From CAWCUK01 sp963798775 (GTDB taxonomy: Bacteria; Bacteroidota; Ignavibacteria; Ignavibacteriales; Ignavibacteriaceae): a stretch of DNA of 64,000 nt. This document shows positions 54,785-62,175 of the stretch, one piece after another. The notes beneath the pieces were generated by a model. The model was not told the origin of the DNA, made no database searches, and saw only the letters and a list, made by a program, of their open reading frames with translations. A program made the position numbers and the translations under genes. Position 1 is the first letter of the stretch; every line of letters starts with the position of its first letter. The stretch covers positions 245,966 to 309,965 of the forward strand of contig CAWCUK010000005.1 of the NCBI GenBank assembly GCA_963798775.1, written 5' to 3'.

Positions 54785-55209
54785 TTTATAATCTCCGTTT
54801 AAATTTCTGTTTTTGAAAAGCTTTCACATAATTTTTTTTTGAATATGAAATTTAACAATATTCGTATTTGCAGACTAATAATTTTATTTAATTAAGATTT
54901 TTCTTCCCGGAATAGTGATGAGCGACTAAAAACAAATTTTATAGACCACAAATTACTACGGATAGATCATTTAAATTATCAACCCTTCAACAACCATTCA
55001 GTCATTCATCCATTCAATCATATTCACTCATTCACCCATTCACCCATTCACCCATTCAATCATATTCACTCATTCATCCATTCAATCATTCATCCATTCA
55101 ATCATTCATCCATTCACTCATTCACCCATTCACCCATTCACCCATTCACCCATTCATCCATTCACTCATTCATCCATTCAATCATTCATCCATTCACTCA
55201 TTCACCCCG
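54785..55209. repeat. Intergenic region with octamer array
   Basis: The first about 200 bp are AT-rich with no recognised element. 54993-55206 is an A-N-Y-CATTC array (ACCCATTC, ATCCATTC, AATCATTC, ACTCATTC) that ends 4 bp before the rfbC stop. No gene was seen. Confidence 0.85.
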
Positions 55210-55743
55210 TCACCTTGCACTTCCAAACCCGCTCGCTTTCAAATCCTTCTCCGACACAACCGGACTCTCAACACGCCAATTTATTGAAAGTTCCGGATCG
55301 TTAAAAATGATCGCGCCTTCACTTTCTTTATTATAGAAGTTTGTACACTTATACATAAAAATAGCTTCTTCGGAAAGAACCGAAAACCCATGCGCGAATC
55401 CCGGAGGAATCCAAAACTGCAGATGATTTTCTTCCGATAATTCAACTTGATGATGTTTCCCGTAAGTTGGAGAATCTCTTCTTATATCTACCGCTACATC
55501 AAGAACTTTTCCTTTTAAAACCTGGCACAGCTTACCTTGAGCGTAAGGTTCTTTTTGAAAATGAAGTCCCCGTATGGTGCCGTACTTTGATTTGGAAATA
55601 TTATCCTGCACAAATTTTAAATCTAACCCGGCGTCTTCATACTTCCTCTTATTAAACGATTCATAAAAATACCCTCTATCGTCGCCGAAGACAGAGGGTT
55701 CAATAATTAAAAGTCCAGAAATTTCAGTTTCTCTTATTTTCAT
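55210..55743 (-). CDS. rfbC: dTDP-4-dehydrorhamnose 3,5-epimerase
   Basis: 177 residues, the normal length of RmlC. The start of the cupin (IIEPSVFGDDRGYFYESFN), catalytic His H61 in GTIRGLHFQKEP, DVAVDIRRDSPTYGKH and WIPPGFAHGFSVLSE are all present. It epimerises dTDP-4-keto-6-deoxyglucose to the L-configuration. The dehydratase RfbB and reductase RfbD are not in the window, so the final sugar is unclear. Confidence 0.95.
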   Translation of the reverse strand: MKIRETEISGLLIIEPSVFGDDRGYFYESFNKRKYEDAGLDLKFVQDNISKSKYGTIRGLHFQKEPYAQGKLCQVLKGKVLDVAVDIRRDSPTYGKHHQVELSEENHLQFWIPPGFAHGFSVLSEEAIFMYKCTNFYNKESEGAIIFNDPELSINWRVESPVVSEKDLKASGFGSAR

Positions 55744-55834
55744 TTTAACTCGATTTCTTTAATAAAAAAATTCCCTCATAAGAGGGATAATTTTAATGAA
55801 TATTTTCATTCAAGTAAAGCAGCGGAAATTTCAC

Positions 55835-55917
55835 CCGTCACCTTGTCACCTTGTTACCTTGTCACCTTGTTACCTTGTTACCTTGTTACCTTGTTACCTT
55901 ATTACTCGTCACTAGTC
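55835..55917. repeat. GTTACCTT-type tandem array
   Basis: About 80 bp of CACCTTGT and TACCTTGT units (8 bp), between rfbC and rfbA. The same family occurs at 53595-53635 and, in opposite orientation, at about 61500-61580. Confidence 0.85.
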
Positions 55918-55929
55918 CCTACTATTTCC

Positions 55930-56793
55930 TCACTCCTCAAGGCATCTTTCTAAATAATTCTTATACAGAGAGTTTGGAATTTTATTTATCAATTCAACAA
56001 ATTTTTCTTTATTTATATATTTCATCTTATAAGCTATTTCTTCAATACAAGCGACTTTAAGACCCTGCCGCTCCTCTATCACACCGAAAAAATTTGAAGC
56101 CTGCAGAAGAGCTTCGGGCGTACCGGTATCAAGCCAGGCTATGCCCCGACCTATTTTTTCAACCTTCAATTCTCCCTTTTTCATATATTCAATGTTAACA
56201 TCAGTTATCTCTAACTCTCCCCTTGCAGATGGTTTTAGATTTTTAGAAATGTCCACTACCTTATTATCATACACATATAGGCCCGGAACGGCGTAATGAG
56301 ATTTCGGGATTTTAGGTTTTTCTTCAATCGATACGGCTTTACCATCTTTATCAAATTCAACAATACCATATCTCTGGGGATCCGTAACCTGATAACCGAA
56401 AATAGTGGCTCCGGCATTATTATTTATTATGGCGTTATACATAAAGTCCAGCTTACCGTAGAAAATATTATCCCCTAAAACTAAAGTAGCGCTGTCATCG
56501 CCGATGAATTCCTCACCGAGAATAAACGCTTCCGCTATTCCGTTAGGCGCGGCTTGAACTTTATATTCTATTTTTAATCCAATATCCGAACCATCCCCGA
56601 ACAACTGTTTATAAAGAGGGATTGTTTCTTCATTTGATATGATTAAAATATCTTTAATTCCTCCAAGCATTAGCATTGAAAGAGGATAATAAATTAAAGG
56701 CTTATCATAAATAAGCGCTAATTGTTTACTGTAAACTTTTGTAATCGGATAAAGCCGGGAACCTGAACCTCCCGCTAATATTATTCCCTTCAT
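55930..56793 (-). CDS. rfbA: Glucose-1-phosphate thymidylyltransferase
   Basis: 287 residues, full length for RmlA. Makes dTDP-glucose from glucose-1-phosphate and dTTP. N-terminal signature LAGGSGSRLYPITKVYSKQL, then YDKPLIYYPLSMLMLGGI, LVLGDNIFYG (metal Asp) and AWLDTGTPEALLQAS. It is the entry enzyme to dTDP-sugars for the polysaccharide locus. An octamer array lies upstream. Confidence 0.96.
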   Translation of the reverse strand: MKGIILAGGSGSRLYPITKVYSKQLALIYDKPLIYYPLSMLMLGGIKDILIISNEETIPLYKQLFGDGSDIGLKIEYKVQAAPNGIAEAFILGEEFIGDDSATLVLGDNIFYGKLDFMYNAIINNNAGATIFGYQVTDPQRYGIVEFDKDGKAVSIEEKPKIPKSHYAVPGLYVYDNKVVDISKNLKPSARGELEITDVNIEYMKKGELKVEKIGRGIAWLDTGTPEALLQASNFFGVIEERQGLKVACIEEIAYKMKYINKEKFVELINKIPNSLYKNYLERCLEE

Positions 56794-57129
56794 TACGTCC
56801 CTTGTTTTTTATATAAAATTATAGATAAAGTTGTTTCTTAAAGAACACGAATTATACGGATTCCCACAGATCTTGAATTAATAAACCCCTCAACCATTCA
56901 CCATTCACCATTCATCCATTCATTCATTCATCCATTCAATCATTCATCCATTCATCCATTCAATCATTCACCATCATTCATCCATTCAATCATTCACCAT
57001 TCAATCATTCAACCATTCAATCATTCACCCATTCATCCATTCACCATTCATTCATTCACCCATTCATCCATTCATCATTCAATCATTCACCCATTCACTC
57101 ATTCAATCACTCGTCACGTCTCACAACGC
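56794..57129. repeat. Intergenic octamer array
   Basis: 56891-57111 holds A-N-Y-CATTC units mixed with 7-bp ACCATTC units, more degenerate than the array at 49988. The preceding 97 bp carry ATACGGATTCCCACAGATCTTGAA, a phrase that recurs with changes near 59041. No gene is present. Confidence 0.8.
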
Positions 57130-57417
57130 CTACCTCACAAACCTCTTCAAAATCTGGAAAACAACAAAACCCGCCGCCAGAGCCATAATAATATACAACG
57201 CCAGATTCTTCATTGACGCGGCTGTTAAGGATATTGTGGAACGATATCCGCGCCAGCCGCATTCTCGGCAGCGGTACATTTTATAAAATGTAAGATTTTT
57301 AATCATTCCCTCTTTTACGTTTCTTGCGCGGGAACGGTGCAGCGCGTTTTTTGAAGAGCAAGAAGGACATGGTTCAAAAAGGGGATTTTTACGGAAAATA
57401 ATTTTTGGGGATTGCAT
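57130..57417 (-). CDS. Small zinc-ribbon membrane protein
   Basis: 95 residues: a four-cysteine zinc ribbon (CPSC at 17-20 and CREC at 50-53, the second followed by GWRGYRS) and a C-terminal helix (LALYIIMALAAGFVVFQIL) ending RFVR. The function is unknown. It lies in the polysaccharide locus in the same direction as its neighbours, isolated by repeats on both sides. Confidence 0.7.
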   Translation of the reverse strand: MQSPKIIFRKNPLFEPCPSCSSKNALHRSRARNVKEGMIKNLTFYKMYRCRECGWRGYRSTISLTAASMKNLALYIIMALAAGFVVFQILKRFVR

Positions 57418-57537
57418 ATTATTTTAGTTTTATTTTAGGAAAATATATTTACTTAAGTAATGGGCGATAAATGTGTTAACAATCCCATCGGGATTGAATG
57501 TTAGTAGAAAAATGAAAAAAAGAACAACAACAACTCC

Positions 57538-57668
57538 AGTTTATGCTGAATTCTGATGAAAATACTTATTGATAAGTAGAAATGTTAATCTAAAAACTCA
57601 TCCTAAATCCTTCTCTTGGGAAGAGAAGGACTTTTAAATCAAAGAAGAATTATTCATTCAACCATTCA
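57538..57668. repeat. 131-bp dispersed repeat, copy A
   Basis: Matches 59807-59937 over 131 bp with one base difference (A/T at about 57581/59850). It contains the hairpin TCCTTCTC / GAGAAGGA (57607-57630) and ends in CATTCA units. Confidence 0.9.
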
Positions 57669-57716
57669 ATTCATTTTCCATTCAATCATTCATCTTCAAT
57701 CATTCATCCATACGAC

Positions 57717-57941
57717 TTCCACCCTCCGAACAGATCCCGAATCAAGTTCGGGATGACAAGACTCTTCAACTTTCCTCAAAACATACTCTCACAGACAAGA
57801 TTGTCTGTGCTACGAAATAATCGAACCTCTACAAGGTTCATATTTCCCTTTATTTTATTCTTTTTCTACAATAATTATAACCCCTACGGGGTTGGCTGCG
57901 CAATTTAACAATTAGCAATAATTAGAAAACATATAAACATC
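57717..57941. repeat. Hairpin-rich dispersed module, copy 1
   Basis: About 225 bp shared with 59962-60175 and 60232-60451. It carries four short hairpins in fixed order: TCCCGAA/TTCGGGA, ACAGACAA/TTGTCTGT, GAACCT/AGGTTC and AACCCC/GGGGTT, ending with GGCTGCGCAAT and an A-rich tail. Confidence 0.88.
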
Positions 57942-58067
57942 CTAATTCATCCATTCAACCATTCAGATCAACAATTCAACCATTCAGTCATTCTTTCTCA
58001 TATAGCATTCTGCTGGATGTTAAAGAGTATGTCATCCCGAATTGTCTGTGCTACAAAACTCTTACTT

Positions 58068-58475
58068 TCACTCGTTACTTTCTACTAATTTGATCGCGTA
58101 AATAAAATCACTTATATCATCTAGAAAATCTAAATATTCATATAGCTTTTTTACATCAACAATACCATACTCATGAATCAATAAATTCCTAAGCCCGATC
58201 ATACTCAACAATTTCTTTCCTAATTCCTGCTTTAGATATTTATTTGCAATTAAGAAAGCAATACAATCAGAATAATTTTTTGGCGTTCCTAAATTCTTCT
58301 CGGCTACAATATGACACGCAATGTCAATTATAATTTGGATTGATTCGAATAGGCCATATCTTAGTCCCCACTCATCGACTTTATCCGCGATTATATCATC
58401 GATTGTATAATTTTTTCTTATTGTCTTTAATGTCTTTAAATTTTCTTCTAACCTAATGATTTTATCATTTTTCAT
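58068..58475 (-). CDS. hepT: HepT-like toxin (HEPN RNase)
   Basis: 135 residues, all helical, with the HEPN catalytic motif R-x4-H-x-Y: R96, H101, Y103 in RNLLIHEYG. HepT toxins are RNases, blocked by their MntA partner. The start codon overlaps the last bases of mntA (58472-58475), so the two are translated together. Located in the exopolysaccharide locus among repeats. Confidence 0.92.
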   Translation of the reverse strand: MKNDKIIRLEENLKTLKTIRKNYTIDDIIADKVDEWGLRYGLFESIQIIIDIACHIVAEKNLGTPKNYSDCIAFLIANKYLKQELGKKLLSMIGLRNLLIHEYGIVDVKKLYEYLDFLDDISDFIYAIKLVESNE

Positions 58476-58900
58476 TTTTGTACGACCGCAAATCCATTAT
58501 TATTTATTCGTTCTTCCAATTTTTGATCAAATAAATCAATAATCCCTTTAAAATCCAGATAACTAAGGAAAGTTCTTTCTTTATATCTTACAAATAATTC
58601 ATCATCTAAGCTGAATAACAATACTCCCTCTTCCAATACCGAATACGCCAACTTAGGATTGGTCTCAAATAAATCGTTTAATGAAATAAGATCAACATCA
58701 CAACCGGCAGCTTCTTCTAATTCATTTACTAATTCTCCTATTGCTAGCAAATTGGGAGTCCGGTCAAAATAAACCGCAATATCAAGATCACTTCCGAACC
58801 GCGCTTCAGCTTTAACTCGTGAACCGAAGACAAAGGCAAACCTGATATTTTTATTCTTCCGCAAAACAGCGGATATTTTTTTTTGAATCATCATTTTCAT
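58472..58900 (-). CDS. mntA: MntA-like nucleotidyltransferase antitoxin
   Basis: About 142 residues from the ATG at 58898-58900 (a TTG at 58909 is a less likely start). The minimal nucleotidyltransferase motif GSX10DXD is intact: GSRVKAEARFGSDLDIAVYF. MntA antitoxins add AMP to the Tyr of HepT's R-x4-H-x-Y motif, which blocks it. The second half (LLAIGELVNELEEAAGCDVDLISLNDL) is typical. The upstream region is full of repeats. Confidence 0.92.
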   Translation of the reverse strand: MKMMIQKKISAVLRKNKNIRFAFVFGSRVKAEARFGSDLDIAVYFDRTPNLLAIGELVNELEEAAGCDVDLISLNDLFETNPKLAYSVLEEGVLLFSLDDELFVRYKERTFLSYLDFKGIIDLFDQKLEERINNNGFAVVQK

Positions 58901-59195
58901 AGCGTTCAAATTATTGTTTTATCCCGAAATACACCATCATACCTATCACTCGCTGAGCAAAGTCATCGGGAGTGCTTATCGTTGTAATGCTGATGCTATT
59001 TACTAATCATCCCTTCAAAATAGAACACGAATAACACAGATTATACTGATCACCACAGATCTTGAAGTAATAAACTCATCATCATTCATCCATCCGTTTC
59101 CACACCTTCCGAACAGATCCCGAAACAAGTTCGGGATGACAACGCGCTTCAACATCCAGCAGCGAAGCGATACTGATTTATTAAGCATAACCTAA

Positions 59196-59256
59196 CCCAC
59201 GGTTTTAACCGTGGGGATAACAATAACAAAAGAAACATATAACGGTTTTAACCGTT
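59196..59256. repeat. Pair of REP-like hairpins
   Basis: CCCACGGTT/AACCGTGGG (59196-59215) and AACGGTTTTAACCGTT (59241-59256). They resemble the hairpins associated with RAYT transposases in Bacteroidota. Confidence 0.55.
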
Positions 59257-59344
59257 TACTCTGTCAATCCGGCCCCCGAGCCGGAATCCCGTACTCTTTC
59301 ACAGACAAGATTGCCTGTGCTACGTTGGAATTGTTTTTTAGTTT

Positions 59345-59522
59345 TATTCCCGGCCTCAAATAAATTCCGCTCGGGAATTTTATGCAGTGAAGCGTATAAA
59401 AATAAAAGCTGTTTGAGGCCGGTTCATCCGGGCGAGTTCTTTTATTTTAGCGGAACGGAATAAAATTCTAGGAATTTATTTGCAGCCTTGATTTGGCGCC
59501 TGTCCCGATGAAAATCGGGAAT
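59345..59522. other. Structured element with nested inverted repeats
   Basis: Two overlapping long-range pairings: GGCCTCAAA (59352-59360) with TTTGAGGCC (59412-59420), and CAAATAAATTCC (59357-59368) with GGAATTTATTTG (59471-59482). They share CAAA, so they cannot form fully at the same time. A local hairpin TCCCGAT/ATCGGGA (59503-59520) follows. This could be a decayed mobile-element end or a structured RNA. Confidence 0.5.
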
Positions 59523-59806
59523 GCTTTTGTATCAAGACAAAAGAATGAGGAAATGGTTCTGAGTTAAAACATCCTTTCGCGAAAAACGTTATGGAAATTT
59601 ATTTCAGCATCCTCCGAAAATCCATCCATTCAATCATTCATCCATTCAATCATTCATCCATTCTCATATAGCATTTTCATTCTGAATCATGTGCCGATGT
59701 ATATCAGTATTCTTTCAGCATCCTCCGAACGTTGTGCAAGAGCGTTGTCATGCTGAATTTATTTCAGCATCTCTCCTAGCATAGAACAATTAGTAATATC
59801 ATTTCT

Positions 59807-59937
59807 AGTTTATGCTGAATTCTGATGAAAATACTTATTGATAAGTAGAATTGTTAATCTAAAAACTCATCCTAAATCCTTCTCTTGGGAAGAGAAGGAC
59901 TTTTAAATCAAAGAAGAATTATTCATTCAACCATTCA
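59807..59937. repeat. 131-bp dispersed repeat, copy B
   Basis: Second copy of the repeat at 57538-57668, one base different, again followed by CATTCA units and then the hairpin-rich module. So the whole unit (131-bp repeat, octamers, module) is duplicated about 2.27 kb apart. Confidence 0.9.
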
Positions 59938-59961
59938 TCCATTCAATCATTCATCCATCCG

Positions 59962-60175
59962 TTTCCACACCCTCCGAACAGATCCCGAAACAAGTTCGGG
60001 ATGACAACTCTCTTCAACATTCCGCAAAACGCTCTTTCACAGACAAGATTGTCTGTGCTACGAAATAATCGAACCTCTACAAGGTTCATTTTTTCTTTAT
60101 TTCTTTCTTTTTCTACAATAATTAAACCCCTACGGGGTTGGCTGCGCAATTAACAATTAGAAAACATATAAACAT
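59962..60175. repeat. Hairpin-rich dispersed module, copy 2
   Basis: Same order of four hairpins as copy 1; ACAGACAA/TTGTCTGT at 60039-60056. The tail is shorter than in copy 1 because a short A/T stretch is missing. Confidence 0.88.
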
Positions 60176-60231
60176 CATTCATCTATTCAATCATTCAACC
60201 ATTCAATCATTCAACCATTCACATCCATCCG

Positions 60232-60451
60232 TTTCCACACCCTCCGAATTGATCCCGAATCAAGTCCGGGATGACAAGACTCTTCAAAACATTCCTCAAA
60301 ACACACTCTCACAGACAAGATTGTCTGTGCTACGAAATAATCGAACCTCTACAAGGTTCATTTTTCCCTAATTTCATTCTATTTCTACAATAATATAACC
60401 CCTACGGGGTTGGCTGCGCAATTAGCAATCAATTAGAAAACATATAAACAT
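60232..60451. repeat. Hairpin-rich dispersed module, copy 3
   Basis: Third copy, directly repeated 270 bp after copy 2. The first hairpin has one mismatch (TCCCGAA/TCCGGGA); the others are kept. Confidence 0.88.
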
Positions 60452-60551
60452 CATTCATCCATTCAATCATTCACCCATTCAATCATTCACCCATTCAATC
60501 ATTCAATCCATTCAATCACTTCAATCATTCAATCCTTTCAACCATTCAACA
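60452..60551. repeat. Degenerate octamer array
   Basis: About 100 bp of A-N-Y-CATTC units (AATCATTC and ACCCATTC mainly) upstream of the HepT/MntA transcript and just past the HAD gene. Confidence 0.85.
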
Positions 60552-60567
60552 ACTCCTCACCTTGTCC

Positions 60568-61419
60568 TCATCCCCCCTTCTTCGCCTTCAAAACCATCTC
60601 AAGGAACTCCGCGGCTCCCTCCTCATCATTGCTCCGTTTCGCGACTATATCGGAAATCTTCTTCAGCTCCGGTACGGCATTTGCCAAAGTTATCTTCAGC
60701 GCGGGTGTCTGGAATAAGCTCAAATCATTGTACCAGTCTCCTATTATCGCCGATTCTTCCGGCTTTATCCGTAAATGCTTTAACAGTTTTAAGAGACTCT
60801 TCCCCTTGTTGCTCCCTTTTTTTCTTATCTCTAAATAATATATGCCTTTGTGGGACTGTGAACGGAAATAGGATACATTTAATCCGAATGAATAAGGAAA
60901 GCCTAAACGGTCCCGGACGTACTTAATATTGTCCTTGTAATCGCTCGCGAATACAACCTCCAGGGTTTGGGCTCGATAGTTATCGTAAGAGGGGACTTCC
61001 TCGTACCGCGCGCCGAATTTATCCATTATTTGCGGTATTACAGAGTTTATTTCGGTATAATAAATAGCGTCCGCGTGACACAGCGCTACATTCAGCAGGA
61101 ATTTATCGGCGTACGCTAACGCCTTCTTAACATATTTTTCTTTTACAAACGACTCAAATAAAATCTTACCTTCGGGATAACTTTTAATTAAACATCCATC
61201 CAGTGAAATAATCGGCAGCCTAATATCCAGCTCCTCCGCAAACCCCGTTAAAGCCGAATGCAGCCTCCCCGTAGCGAATGAAAAATAAACCCCCAAATCC
61301 TTCAATTGCTTAATAATCTTTTTTGTCTCAGTCCCAATCAGCGCTTTATTATCTAATAAAGTCCCGTCCAAATCCGAAACAATAATCTTTAATTTCTTAA
61401 GTCTTTCTTTCTCAATCAT
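60568..61419 (-). CDS. Cof-type HAD-family phosphatase
   Basis: 283 residues. Motif I is D16-L-D18-G-T (IIVSDLDGTLLDN), motif II is SFATGR, motif III the Lys region GSNKGKSLLKLL, and motif IV GDWYNDLSLFQ. The C2B-type cap between motifs II and III marks it as Cof-type, usually acting on sugar phosphates or pyridoxal phosphate. It lies between the tyrosine kinase and the sugar-nucleotide genes, so a sugar phosphate substrate is plausible. Confidence 0.9.
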   Translation of the reverse strand: MIEKERLKKLKIIVSDLDGTLLDNKALIGTETKKIIKQLKDLGVYFSFATGRLHSALTGFAEELDIRLPIISLDGCLIKSYPEGKILFESFVKEKYVKKALAYADKFLLNVALCHADAIYYTEINSVIPQIMDKFGARYEEVPSYDNYRAQTLEVVFASDYKDNIKYVRDRLGFPYSFGLNVSYFRSQSHKGIYYLEIRKKGSNKGKSLLKLLKHLRIKPEESAIIGDWYNDLSLFQTPALKITLANAVPELKKISDIVAKRSNDEEGAAEFLEMVLKAKKGG

Positions 61420-61800
61420 TTAATAACTAAACCCGTAATAAGAATAAAATTTAGCTATCAATTTAATTAAAAAAAGCGCGGTGCGAAAGTGGTTGAGTGA
61501 TAAGTGACGAGTAACTAGTGACGAGTAACGAAATAATAAACCAAAAGGTTCAGTGACAAAGTAATAAGGTAACAATGTTAATGTTTAATTATTATCCTCT
61601 TTTTTTAAAATTTTATTAAACCAAAAAGTTGAGAACGGATTTGATATATTTGATCTAAAGAATTTTGCTTTAATAATTCTGTAATAAACCCTCGTTCTTC
61701 TGCAATAATTAATTGAGTTTCAACCTCACTTAAAGAACCTGAAGCAATACCCTCACTCCCTTATTCTCTCACTCCCTTACTCTCTAACTCTCTTACTCCC
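61420..61800. other. Intergenic region with a gene fragment and tandem repeats
   Basis: 61500-61580 holds GTGACGAGTAAC and AAGGTAACAA units, the reverse orientation of the array at 55835. 61605-61757 is the four-helix-bundle fragment. 61740-61803 is a CTCACTCCCTTA-type array reaching the stop of the next gene. Nothing else was seen. Confidence 0.7.
61605..61757 (-). pseudogene. C-terminal fragment of a four-helix-bundle gene
   Basis: In one minus-strand frame after a stop, the sequence reads ASGSLSEVETQLIIAEE, RGFITELLKQNSLDQIY and QIRSQLFGLIKF followed by a stop at 61605-61607. This aligns with the C-terminal part of the intact neighbour (RGSLSELDTQLEICINLGLI). The N-terminal half is replaced by CT-rich repeat DNA. 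Confidence 0.75.
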
Positions 61801-62157
61801 TCACCACTTTTTGCTGTTTAATAAGCCGTATAGTAATTTATCACAGCTTATCATTATATCATCAACTGGCTTGAGACTATTCGCCTCGATTAAACCTAAG
61901 TTAATGCAAATTTCTAGTTGTGTATCTAATTCACTCAGCGATCCGCGAGATAAGATAAAAAAGTGAAGTTTATCTTTTATAGTTTTTCTAGCCGCACCCT
62001 CTGCAATATTTGATGGGATAGAAACAGCTGATCGGCGAATTTGGGATTTAAGGCCATATTCTTCTTGCTTTGGTAATAATTCGGTGACTTTATAAACTTC
62101 AGTAACTAATAACATAGCTTTTTGCCAAAGAATTAGTTTTTTATGCGGTTTATCCAT
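61801..62157 (-). CDS. Four-helix-bundle protein (S23/IVS type)
   Basis: 118 residues with the full family pattern: LILWQKAMLLVTEVYKVTELLPKQEEYGL, QIRRSAVSIPSNIAEGAARK, FFILSRGSLSELDTQLEI and a final amphipathic helix. The biological role is unknown. It lies 18 bp downstream of the tyrosine kinase gene, with a CT-rich repeat between. Confidence 0.92.
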   Translation of the reverse strand: MDKPHKKLILWQKAMLLVTEVYKVTELLPKQEEYGLKSQIRRSAVSIPSNIAEGAARKTIKDKLHFFILSRGSLSELDTQLEICINLGLIEANSLKPVDDIMISCDKLLYGLLNSKKW

Positions 62158-62175
62158 CCTTACTCCCTTACTCTC

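Larger units (their letters stand above)
57418..58067. repeat. Repeat-rich non-coding region
   Basis: 650 bp without a gene. In order: hairpin AATCCC-ATC-GGGATT (57481-57495), the 131-bp repeat copy A (57538-57668), short CATTCA units, module copy 1 (57717-57941), more CATTCA units (57942-57991) and a fused fragment of the module (58033-58053). Confidence 0.8.
58901..60567. repeat. 1.67-kb non-coding repeat region
   Basis: No gene is supported on either strand. It holds REP-like hairpins (59196-59256), a structured element (59345-59522), the 131-bp repeat copy B, two further copies of the hairpin-rich module, partial module fragments (59098-59155; 59301-59325) and a terminal A-N-Y-CATTC array (60452-60551). 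It looks like a sink for short repeats between mntA and the HAD gene. Confidence 0.8.

Noticed and set aside
60138..60371. 77-codon plus-strand ORF
   Set aside because: It reads through octamer units and a hairpin module, with no family resemblance.
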